Shown: positions 33,813 to 40,843 of the stretch, piece by piece
Layout: each line of letters starts with the position of its first letter
Numbering within the stretch: the first letter of the stretch is position 1
Source: Clostridia bacterium
GTDB taxonomy: Bacteria; Bacillota; Clostridia; Oscillospirales; CAG-272
Direction of reading: 5' to 3'
Assembly: GCA_017462615.1 (NCBI GenBank)
Contig: JAFTQT010000078.1
Coordinates: 1 to 46,621 of the forward strand
Length of the DNA stretch: 46,621 bases
Position numbers and translations under genes: made by a program
Notes under the pieces: model-generated
What the model was told of the DNA's origin: nothing
Databases searched by the model: none
Seen by the model: only the letters and a program-made list of their open reading frames with translations

Positions 33813-35147
33813 TTATTTTTTCCGTTTTTGAACGTTGCCCTTTCCCTCGATTTCGGCAACTGTCGTCACGTGCTTGTGCTCAATGGGGCGCCATTCTACG
33901 TGACTGAAAAGCGCGGCAAGAGAAATGGGAATATAGGTCATCATAAAGATGGGGAATGAAAAAAGATACACCACGGCGCGCCACTTTTTACAATGGATGC
34001 TGTGCCATTCCGTTGCCAGCGTTATCGCCCCCACCACCAGCAGCAACGCATAAGCAAAGGTAAAAAAGGAGGCGATACACCCCAAAAGGGGGCCGGAAAA
34101 CCAGCCGTAGAGGATCAGATGCGCCACATAAAGGCCGGTGAGCGTGACCAACTGAATGAGAGAGAGCAAAAAGGCCGGCAGGATACTGAGCAACAGGTCG
34201 ATGCAGGGCCATCGCAGGCGTAGTGCGCCCTGTAAGAGTTTGCCGCCGTAATGGTAGCATACCTGGAAGAAGCCCTTGGCCCAGCGTTTTCTTTGCCAGT
34301 AGGATTGGCGGAAGGTTTCAGGCTGCTCGTCAAACAGCTCCGCGCCGTGGCAATAGCCCACCCGCTCTCCGTGGAGGACACTGTCAACGGTGAATTCGAT
34401 ATCCTCCGTCAGCAGAAAGTGCGCCCAGCCGCCGTTCCGTTCAATGATCTCCGCATCCACCAGGAACCCCGTGCCGGAAATGGCGGCGCTGGCCCCCAGC
34501 AGCGCCCGGGGATTGTTCAGATGGCGGGATTCCCGCAGAAACCACAGCCCGTAGCCCGCGCTGATCCAGTTGGTGCCGTAGTTTTTGGAATTGCGATAGC
34601 AGGTGAGGATCCGGTTTCCCGCCACGTGTGCCTTGTCCATTTCCGTGATGAATTGCGGGCGTAGGACGTTGTCGGCGTCAAAAAAGAGATAGGCGCTGTA
34701 GGCGCGAAAGCCCTCGGTGCGCTGAATGTGCGAAAGCAGAAATTGCAGCGCGTGTCCCTTTCCGCGAGGGCCGTCGCCATCCCGCTCCAGCACCGTTGCA
34801 CCGTGCTGCCGTGCCACGGCGGCGGTGCTGTCGGTGCAATGATCCGCCACTACGAATACCCGAAAGCGCTCCTGCGGATAGTCCTGTGCCGCAAGGCTCT
34901 TCAAAAGCTCCGGCAGCACCGCCTCCTCGTTGCGGGCGGCGATCAGTACCGCATAACGGCTGGTCTGATCAGTAGGCGGATAGCGTCTGGGGCGCTTGAT
35001 CAACGATACGAATATATACACGAATTGATAGGCGTACAGCACGGCCAGCAGAATACCGACGCCGAGGCTGAAGCCGAATCCGAAGCGCTCCACGGTGGTG
35101 AGCTTATGACCGTGGAGCAAAAAATCTCTTAAAAGCTCAAAAAACAC
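33813..35147 (-). CDS. membrane glycosyltransferase, family GT2
   Basis: The 444-residue protein has an N-terminal membrane segment (about residues 25-50), a cytoplasmic GT-A domain and a C-terminal group of hydrophobic segments (about residues 310-420). The GT-A motifs are visible: IAARNEEAVLP, the metal-binding DAD in LFFDADN near residue 155, TED near residue 250 and the acceptor-site QRKRWAKG near residue 285, a (Q/R)xxRW motif. This architecture is that of processive polysaccharide synthases (cellulose, hyaluronan or NodC-like) that polymerise and export a chain. It is the last gene of the minus-strand cluster, 10 bases after the YwaF-like gene, and ends in the shared terminator. Confidence 0.88.
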   Translation of the reverse strand: MFFELLRDFLLHGHKLTTVERFGFGFSLGVGILLAVLYAYQFVYIFVSLIKRPRRYPPTDQTSRYAVLIAARNEEAVLPELLKSLAAQDYPQERFRVFVVADHCTDSTAAVARQHGATVLERDGDGPRGKGHALQFLLSHIQRTEGFRAYSAYLFFDADNVLRPQFITEMDKAHVAGNRILTCYRNSKNYGTNWISAGYGLWFLRESRHLNNPRALLGASAAISGTGFLVDAEIIERNGGWAHFLLTEDIEFTVDSVLHGERVGYCHGAELFDEQPETFRQSYWQRKRWAKGFFQVCYHYGGKLLQGALRLRWPCIDLLLSILPAFLLSLIQLVTLTGLYVAHLILYGWFSGPLLGCIASFFTFAYALLLVVGAITLATEWHSIHCKKWRAVVYLFSFPIFMMTYIPISLAALFSHVEWRPIEHKHVTTVAEIEGKGNVQKRKK

Positions 35148-35157
35148 GTTTTTTTCC

Positions 35158-35937
35158 TCAATTCTCTGGGTGGGCTTGGGTTACGCGCCTGCCGCCTGTA
35201 AGGCGGGCGACGAGCAGCACCAGCAAAAAGGGGCCGAAGGCCTGGATCACCCACATCAAAAGGGTGAAGAGCGGACGGGGCAGTCGATACAGAAGCGAGA
35301 TGGGTGTGCCGGGAAAATCTCTTGAGAGAAACATCAGATTAGCGATCTCGGTGCCGGTGACAAGGTCGTAGACATGGTTCACAAGCAACGCCGCCGCGGC
35401 GGTGATGGAAATGGGGAGCGCAGCCAGAGGAAGGTCCGCTGTTTTGATGCGATAAAGACCGCTCAAATGAAGGGCAAGTCCCATATACACCATGGCCCCG
35501 TGCAGAAGAAAGCTATATAGAGAGAGGAAATGCAGCGCGGGGTAGCTTGGCAGGGACGTGGCGGGCACCAGTAAAAATACAATGCCTCCCACAAGACCGC
35601 CCGTAGCAAGGAAAATATCGCCGCAGAGGCGGAGGCGTCCGCGCCCTGCACCGCTGAAGAGCCCTGCCGCCAGCGTGATGCTGCAAAAATACAGCGGCAC
35701 GAATTCGTTGGGGTTTCGGGTGCCGATGCGCAAGAGGGCAAAAAGGATCTTGCCCACCTCCAGCAAAAGCAGAAAAAGCGTAAGATATAAAAAGATGCGG
35801 CGGAGCTTTTTTTCTGTAAACAGGCGGGTGACCCGGAGTGCCGCTGCCATCACCAGCAGCGTGCCAAGCAGCAGCAGCCCGTGGGCGGCGGTGAAAAGCC
35901 CTGCCGGCGGCAGCGTATTGGGCAGCGCAAAAAACAA
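35158..35937 (-). CDS. YwaF/TMEM164-like integral membrane protein
   Basis: The product is about 260 residues with six or more hydrophobic segments and the landmarks VPLYFCSI and LHGAMVY, which resemble the TIGR02206/YwaF family (related to animal TMEM164, an ether-lipid acyltransferase). The start is uncertain. I prefer TTG at 35937, 9 bases after GGGAGGG; a GTG at 35982 in the same frame would put that ribosome binding site inside the gene. The ribosome binding site lies in the loop of a 9-bp hairpin (35939-35947 with 35967-35975). It sits between the flippase and the GT2 gene, so it may modify or accompany the polymer's lipid carrier. Confidence 0.7.
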   Translation of the reverse strand: MFFALPNTLPPAGLFTAAHGLLLLGTLLVMAAALRVTRLFTEKKLRRIFLYLTLFLLLLEVGKILFALLRIGTRNPNEFVPLYFCSITLAAGLFSGAGRGRLRLCGDIFLATGGLVGGIVFLLVPATSLPSYPALHFLSLYSFLLHGAMVYMGLALHLSGLYRIKTADLPLAALPISITAAAALLVNHVYDLVTGTEIANLMFLSRDFPGTPISLLYRLPRPLFTLLMWVIQAFGPFLLVLLVARLTGGRRVTQAHPEN

Positions 35938-35938
35938 A

Positions 35939-35975
35939 GCACGTTTCCCTCCCTTCGGATGATGTAGAAACGTGC
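35939..35975 (-). promoter_or_regulatory. hairpin holding the ribosome binding site of the YwaF-like gene
   Basis: A 9-bp inverted repeat (GCACGTTTC/GAAACGTGC) encloses a 19-base loop with most of the GGGAGGG ribosome binding site, and the preferred TTG start follows 2 bases after the stem. It could modulate translation of this gene within the cluster. Confidence 0.4.
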
Positions 35976-36045
35976 AAAGCACCGCCGGGGAAAGCGTGCC
36001 GCAGCGTAGCGGCGAGATCCTCGGCGGTGTCGGTATGTGTATGTG

Positions 36046-37254
36046 TTATTTCTTTGCGCTGAAAAAGAGAAGTGCAACGGCGGTGCTCCAACGCAGCCCC
36101 CCGGCAATGACGGCAGCCACGGCAAAGCCCCAGACGTCAAAAAGAAGGGTGGCGGGGATGCCGAGGCCGATGAAGCAGAGGGCGAAAAGACCGTTGGTGT
36201 AGATCTGATAGCGCTTTTTGCCGAAGCGCACCAGCAGCGCGGTCAGAACGGTGGTGGTGAAGTACAGCACCTCGGAAAGGCTTCCGAGAATCAGATAGGG
36301 GGCAACGGCCGCGCGCTCCGCGGGATACAGCAGCAGGAGCGCCAAATACCCGCCCAGCGCCGCAGCGCCCGTGCAAAGCAGAATGACACAGAGGCTGACG
36401 GGAACGAGCCACCCCAGCGTCCGACGGCGCAGCCCGCCCTCGTAGCGGGCGAGATGGCCAAGCAAAACGCCGGAAAGGGGCGTAGAGACCAGGGACATGG
36501 TCTTGCCCACCAAGGTGGAGAGATAATAGACCGTAACGGCGGCAGGGCCCACCAGCAGCTTCAGCATCAGTCGGTCGGCGTTGAGAATGAGGTTGCCCAC
36601 GCCCTCGGAAAGACAAAGCAGCAGTAGCGCCCGCAGGGTGCTTTTTTCAAGATGCACGGCGGATGCTCCACCGCCCCGCAGCTCCTTTTCTGTGAGGTAT
36701 GCCATCAGCACGCCCGCAAGCTCGCCCGTGAGGATGGCAAGGGGCCAGATGCCGGTGCGGCAAAAGAGCAGTGCGCCCAGCACGTAGCCAACGCCGATGG
36801 TAAAGTAATAGAGAAAATAGCGGCGGTAGCAGAGCGTGATCTTATAGATCACGTCGGCGTAATACCGAAAGGCCATGGCCACGAACACCAGATAATAGGT
36901 GACGGTGGTGGGGAGATCCATGGAAACGCCACCAAAGCGGCGGATAAGAAGGCAGAAGGGAAGCCCCAGCAGGGAAACGGTCAGCAAAAAGCGGTTGTAG
37001 GAGCCCCCCGCGCCTTCTCGCTCCCTTTGGGGTGCGGTGATGCGGGAGAGATTGGCCGCTGTGCCGATGGAGACCGTTCCCACGTTGACGAAGGCCATCA
37101 GATATTGCAGCTCACCGTAGCGTACCTCGCCCATCATACGCGCCAGCAGCGGATAAAGCAGCAGCTGCGCCGCCGCTTGCATCAGCACAAGCCCCAGAAT
37201 ACTGTAGGTTGTGTCCCGCAGCTTATCCTTGTTGGCCTTCAGGTGCTCGATCAT
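36046..37254 (-). CDS. polysaccharide flippase, Wzx/MOP type
   Basis: The 402-residue protein has about twelve hydrophobic segments and begins with TTYSILGLVLMQAAAQLLLYPLLARMMG, the usual opening of MOP-superfamily (Wzx-like) lipid-linked oligosaccharide flippases. It would move an undecaprenyl-linked unit across the membrane. Its ATG overlaps the stop of the upstream aminotransferase-like gene in an ATGA arrangement (37251-37254), so the pair is coupled. Confidence 0.85.
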   Translation of the reverse strand: MIEHLKANKDKLRDTTYSILGLVLMQAAAQLLLYPLLARMMGEVRYGELQYLMAFVNVGTVSIGTAANLSRITAPQREREGAGGSYNRFLLTVSLLGLPFCLLIRRFGGVSMDLPTTVTYYLVFVAMAFRYYADVIYKITLCYRRYFLYYFTIGVGYVLGALLFCRTGIWPLAILTGELAGVLMAYLTEKELRGGGASAVHLEKSTLRALLLLCLSEGVGNLILNADRLMLKLLVGPAAVTVYYLSTLVGKTMSLVSTPLSGVLLGHLARYEGGLRRRTLGWLVPVSLCVILLCTGAAALGGYLALLLLYPAERAAVAPYLILGSLSEVLYFTTTVLTALLVRFGKKRYQIYTNGLFALCFIGLGIPATLLFDVWGFAVAAVIAGGLRWSTAVALLFFSAKK

Positions 37255-38423
37255 GCCAGTGCCTCCAGGATCGTGGCTGCCGTTCGAGCAAGCGTCTCGT
37301 CGGTGATGCCAAGGGGGAGCGGAATCAGCAGGGTGTCGGTGAGAATGCGACGGGTAACGGGCAGATCACCTACCGGGCGGCAGCTACCGCTTGCGCAAAC
37401 CGATGCCAGCAGGCTTGCCTCCTCGGCAGAAAGGAAGGGATAGCAGGGAATGCCCCGCTGACGGAGCTTTTCCAGCACCGCCCCTGCATTCACCCCCTCC
37501 TTACAGGCGAGGGGAAACGCCAGCGGCGCGGGATGGGTGTTGGGCAGGGCTTCGGGCAAAGCAAGGCGGTTGGCCACGGGCTGCAACGCCTCCCACAGCC
37601 GAGCGGTAGCCCTGCGGCGGGCATCTCCCACCTGGGGTAGTGCCGCCAGGCGTGCCGCGTCAAGATCCGCTTGCAGGGGAGTGGGTGCGAGGGAAAGCGT
37701 GCTCTCCAAAAGCTCCTGCGCAACGGTAGAAAGTGCATCGTCACGGGTGTAAAGTAGCCCACAGCCGCCCCCGTGGGGTGAGAGGGGCGAAAGGCTGCCG
37801 ACGCCGAGATCCCCCACGGTGCCGGTCTCGTATCGTGTGCCGTCAAAATCAAAGGCGGCGCCCAGCGCGCGGCCGCTGTCCTCTATGAGCCAAAGCTCGT
37901 AATCATTGCAAAAATTCCGCACCGTTTTCAGGTTAAATGGATAACCGAGGGTGTGAGAGAGCATTACCGCCCGGGTGTTGGGAGAGAGCGCCCGATCCAG
38001 CTCCTTGGTATCGATATTGTAATGTGGCAGCGTCACGTCCACCAGCACCGGCACGGCGCCAAAGTCTTTGATCGCCGCAATATCGGTGGCATCCAGACCC
38101 ACGGTAATGATCTCATCACCTTGGCGCAGCGACCTCTCCCCCAAAATCGGTGAGGCGAGCGTGAGAAGTGTCAGCCGCACAGCGTCGGCGTGGCTTGCCG
38201 TTTTGTGCGCGTGGGCGACGCGCAGGTGGCGCGTCAACGCCTCCTCCAGCCGCTCACTTGCTTCCGCCTCGGTCGCCTTGGTCGCGTCAACAGAAGGGGG
38301 GAGTGTGGAAAAACACATACCGTTATGGCACTTTTTCGCACTTTCTTGCACTTTTTCATAGGCTTCCTTCAGCAGAAGAAGGGAAGTGTCGTTATTGGAT
38401 GTGGCTTGGTTGTTATCATACAT
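37251..38423 (-). CDS. RfbH-like DegT/DnrJ/EryC1/StrS-family protein
   Basis: The 390-residue product belongs to the sugar aminotransferase/dehydrase superfamily. ERSLRQGDEIITVG, GAVPVLVDVTLPHYNID, ALSPNTRAVMLSHTLGYPF and LWLIEDSGRALGA closely follow the RfbH/ColD subgroup. At the place of the PLP lysine the sequence is SPLSPHGGGCG: a histidine stands there, as in RfbH-type enzymes (CDP-4-keto-6-deoxyglucose 3-dehydrase), which remove a hydroxyl rather than transaminate. It is shorter than typical RfbH (~437) and the N-terminal region differs, so the substrate may differ. The start at 38423 has GGAGGG 6 bases upstream. First gene of the polysaccharide cluster, promoter at 38520-38548. Confidence 0.8.
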   Translation of the reverse strand: MYDNNQATSNNDTSLLLLKEAYEKVQESAKKCHNGMCFSTLPPSVDATKATEAEASERLEEALTRHLRVAHAHKTASHADAVRLTLLTLASPILGERSLRQGDEIITVGLDATDIAAIKDFGAVPVLVDVTLPHYNIDTKELDRALSPNTRAVMLSHTLGYPFNLKTVRNFCNDYELWLIEDSGRALGAAFDFDGTRYETGTVGDLGVGSLSPLSPHGGGCGLLYTRDDALSTVAQELLESTLSLAPTPLQADLDAARLAALPQVGDARRRATARLWEALQPVANRLALPEALPNTHPAPLAFPLACKEGVNAGAVLEKLRQRGIPCYPFLSAEEASLLASVCASGSCRPVGDLPVTRRILTDTLLIPLPLGITDETLARTAATILEALA

Positions 38424-38519
38424 GAGAGTCCCTCCGCAGCATGCCGTGTCCACACAGCATATTTTCCCTCTTTTTTGCGGTTCCATACGCGGTGTGAGCG
38501 GCTTCCAAATTCTGTCAAG

Positions 38520-38548
38520 ATTATAGCATATTTTTCATCAAAAAGCAA
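38520..38548 (-). promoter_or_regulatory. promoter of the polysaccharide cluster
   Basis: On the minus strand TTGCTT (38548-38543) and TATAAT (38525-38520), 17-base spacer, about 90 bases before the first start codon. A second TTGACA lies just downstream of the -10 box (38519-38514) without a matching -10. Confidence 0.65.
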
Positions 38549-38618
38549 GTCTTCCCCTGTTTTTTGTACCCCACGGCAGTATGCGGTGGCGCATAAGGCC
38601 GATCCGGGGGCGGGATTC

Positions 38619-38647
38619 TTGACATTTGGCCCTCCATATGGTATAAT
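38619..38647 (+). promoter_or_regulatory. promoter of the aldehyde dehydrogenase gene
   Basis: Full-consensus TTGACA (38619-38624) and TATAAT (38642-38647) with a 17-base spacer, about 40 bases before the start codon. It diverges from the polysaccharide cluster promoter. Confidence 0.85.
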
Positions 38648-38696
38648 CCTTGCAGTCCAATAGATGCAAAAAGCCTTGAAACGATGGAGGTGGCGC

Positions 38697-40079
38697 ATGA
38701 CAAATCAAGAAATACAGCGCCTGTTGGAGGCGCAGCGCGCTTATTACAGAGCCGGTACGACATTGCCCGTCAGCTTTCGGGTGGCACAGCTGAAAAAGCT
38801 GTACGCAGCAATCGAAAAATATCAGGAAGAAATCAGCGCAGCGCTGAAAGAAGACCTTGGAAAAAGCCGCTTTGAAGGCTTTATGTGCGAATCGGGCATG
38901 GCGTTGTCCGAGATCTCCTATATGATCGGGCACGTGAGGAAATGGGCGCGAAAAAAGCGGGTGTCAACACCCCTTGCCCAGTTTCCTGCCCGAAGCTACA
39001 GGCAGCCCGTGCCCTATGGCAACGTGCTGATCATGAGCCCGTGGAATTACCCACTCCTTTTGACCTTCGACCCGCTGGCCAATGCCATTGCCGCGGGTAA
39101 TACGGCTATTGTAAAGCCCAGCGCCTATGCGCCTGCCACCGGTCGGGTGGTTGAAAAAATCATCAAGGAATGCTTTACGCCCGAATACGTGGCGGTGGTC
39201 ACGGGTGGGCGCGCCGAGAACGCAGCACTGCTTGACCAGAAATTTGATTTCGTATTTTTCACAGGTAGCCAGGCGGTAGGAAAGGAAGTGCTGCGGCATA
39301 CGGCGGAGCATCTGACCCCCGTAGTTCTGGAGCTGGGGGGCAAGAGCCCCTGCATCGTGGATGCCAGTGCCAATATCCAATTAGCCGCCAAACGGGTCGT
39401 ATTTGGCAAGTATCTCAACTGCGGCCAGACCTGCGTGGCACCCGATTATGTTCTCTGCGAGGGCTCGGTGAAGGAGGCCTTTGTGGCGGCCGTGAGGGAG
39501 GCGATCAGAAGGCAGTACGGAGAGGCGCCGCTGGCCAATGCGGATTACGGCAAGATCATCAACCAAAAGCACTTTGCCCGCCTTTGCGGCCTTATCGATG
39601 CGAAAAAGGTGGTGGCAGGCGGTGAGGTCGACGCCGATACCTGCAGGATCGCGCCCACGGTGATGGATAACGTGACCTTCGAGGATGCGGTGATGGGGGA
39701 GGAGATCTTCGGCCCCGTTCTGCCCGTTTTGACCTTTGAGAATTTCGATGCGGTAGTGGACGTGCTCAAGACGAGAGACAAGCCCCTGGCGCTCTATCTT
39801 TTTACCGAAAACAAAAAGCGCGTCAGGCGCGTCACCACTGAGTTATCCTATGGCGGCGGCTGTATCAACGACGTGATCATTCACCTGGCCACCAGCGCCA
39901 TGGGCTTTGGCGGCGTTGGCGAAAGCGGCATGGGCAGCTACCACGGCAAGGCAGGCTTTGACGCCTTCACCCACTATAAATCTATTGTGGATAAAAAAAC
40001 CTGGCTGGATCTGCCTATGCGCTATCAGCCCTACAGGAGCAAATTTTATGAGAAGTTGTTGCATATTTTCTTGCGATAA
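38697..40079 (+). CDS. aldehyde dehydrogenase, class 3-like
   Basis: The 460-residue enzyme oxidises an aldehyde to the acid with NAD(P). Landmarks: VLIMSPWNYP near residue 100, FFTGSQAVGKEV near residue 185, the general-base Glu in LELGGKSP near residue 210 and the catalytic Cys in NCGQTCVAPDY near residue 245. The short length, early AQFPARSYRQPVPYGNV segment and a C-terminus ending in a hydrophobic stretch are typical of class 3 ALDHs, often acting on fatty or aromatic aldehydes. The start at 38697 is 6-7 bases after GGAGG. Single-gene unit. Confidence 0.93.
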   Translation: MTNQEIQRLLEAQRAYYRAGTTLPVSFRVAQLKKLYAAIEKYQEEISAALKEDLGKSRFEGFMCESGMALSEISYMIGHVRKWARKKRVSTPLAQFPARSYRQPVPYGNVLIMSPWNYPLLLTFDPLANAIAAGNTAIVKPSAYAPATGRVVEKIIKECFTPEYVAVVTGGRAENAALLDQKFDFVFFTGSQAVGKEVLRHTAEHLTPVVLELGGKSPCIVDASANIQLAAKRVVFGKYLNCGQTCVAPDYVLCEGSVKEAFVAAVREAIRRQYGEAPLANADYGKIINQKHFARLCGLIDAKKVVAGGEVDADTCRIAPTVMDNVTFEDAVMGEEIFGPVLPVLTFENFDAVVDVLKTRDKPLALYLFTENKKRVRRVTTELSYGGGCINDVIIHLATSAMGFGGVGESGMGSYHGKAGFDAFTHYKSIVDKKTWLDLPMRYQPYRSKFYEKLLHIFLR

Positions 40080-40297
40080 GTGATGGGAATACGAGGAAAA
40101 ACTTGCGGTGCTGATTGTGGGGATTAAGGCGGAGAAGGAAAGAGGAACGCAGGCAGCGAGTGCGTAACGAAAGAGGGGCTGCGTCATTTGATGCAGAAGG
40201 CGTGATCCCGGCACGATAGGCGTATTCCATACGTTGAATGCGAGAGCGCACCTAAAAAACGCGCATTAAAATCGAAATTCGTAAGGATTTCTACCTT
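40080..40297 (+). other. gene-free stretch after the aldehyde dehydrogenase
   Basis: No supported gene, promoter or repeat is visible; short frames on both strands lack ribosome binding sites. It probably forms the 3' untranslated region of the ALDH mRNA up to the hairpin at 40298-40342. Confidence 0.5.
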
Positions 40298-40342
40298 AAA
40301 AACCGCTTTGCCATCGTTTGGGATAGCAAAGCGGCTTTTGTT
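40298..40342 (+). terminator. terminator after the aldehyde dehydrogenase gene
   Basis: A 9-bp stem (CCGCTTTGC, 40303-40311, with 40326-40334) preceded by an A-run and followed by CTTTTGTT. Confidence 0.7.
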
Positions 40343-40440
40343 ATGGACATTTCGTGTGCTTTTGTTCTGCGTGAATGAAGCAGCCCCTTGACGCTTTTGT
40401 AAATAAAATAAGCAGCGTATGGGCCGCGAGACATAAAATA

Positions 40441-40692
40441 TTACGACGTTGAAGTCATAGCAAGCATTTCGCATGCCATAATATTACATAATTCTGCGTC
40501 AAGTGAATCATTGAACATTTGGAGAAATATCGCGTGGATGATCTCTGCAATCTCTTGATTTGTCATATCATTGCGTATGCGAGAAAAAATCATCTCGATT
40601 TCGGGATCGTATTCGTCATCGGGGCAACCGGCCCTTAAAAGCCACTCGGGATCGTGCTTATCTACAACGGCTTTGATGATGTCTTTAGTCAT
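40441..40692 (-). CDS. small DUF1871-like protein
   Basis: The 83-residue acidic protein contains HDPEWLLRAGCPDDEYDPEI near the start, then a helical half with TNQEIAEIIHAIFLQMF. The pattern (DP, G-P-DEY-PEI, then an amphipathic helix) resembles DUF1871 proteins and some immunity-type proteins of Bacillota; I recall no defined function. AAGGAG lies 8 bases before the ATG. It is on the same strand as the GTPase-nuclease fusion upstream, 151 bases away, with no obvious terminator between, so co-transcription is possible. The stretch 40693-40843 holds nothing else I can identify. Confidence 0.7.
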   Translation of the reverse strand: MTKDIIKAVVDKHDPEWLLRAGCPDDEYDPEIEMIFSRIRNDMTNQEIAEIIHAIFLQMFNDSLDAELCNIMACEMLAMTSTS

Positions 40693-40843
40693 GCTTTGGG
40701 TCTCCTTAAAATGTGTGTTAGGTGAATGTCTTCATGTCTTGTTAGTTGCCGTATCTTTTCATTTCTTATTGAATGTCTTGGCTTTCGAAAAAGATTTGTC
40801 ATTAACAAAGGATAAAACGGCTTGGATTTTCACCCAAACCGAC

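Noticed and set aside
40184-40474. 96-codon minus-strand frame after the aldehyde dehydrogenase
   Set aside because: No ribosome binding site, no recognisable composition, and it overlaps the ALDH terminator and the small DUF1871-like gene.
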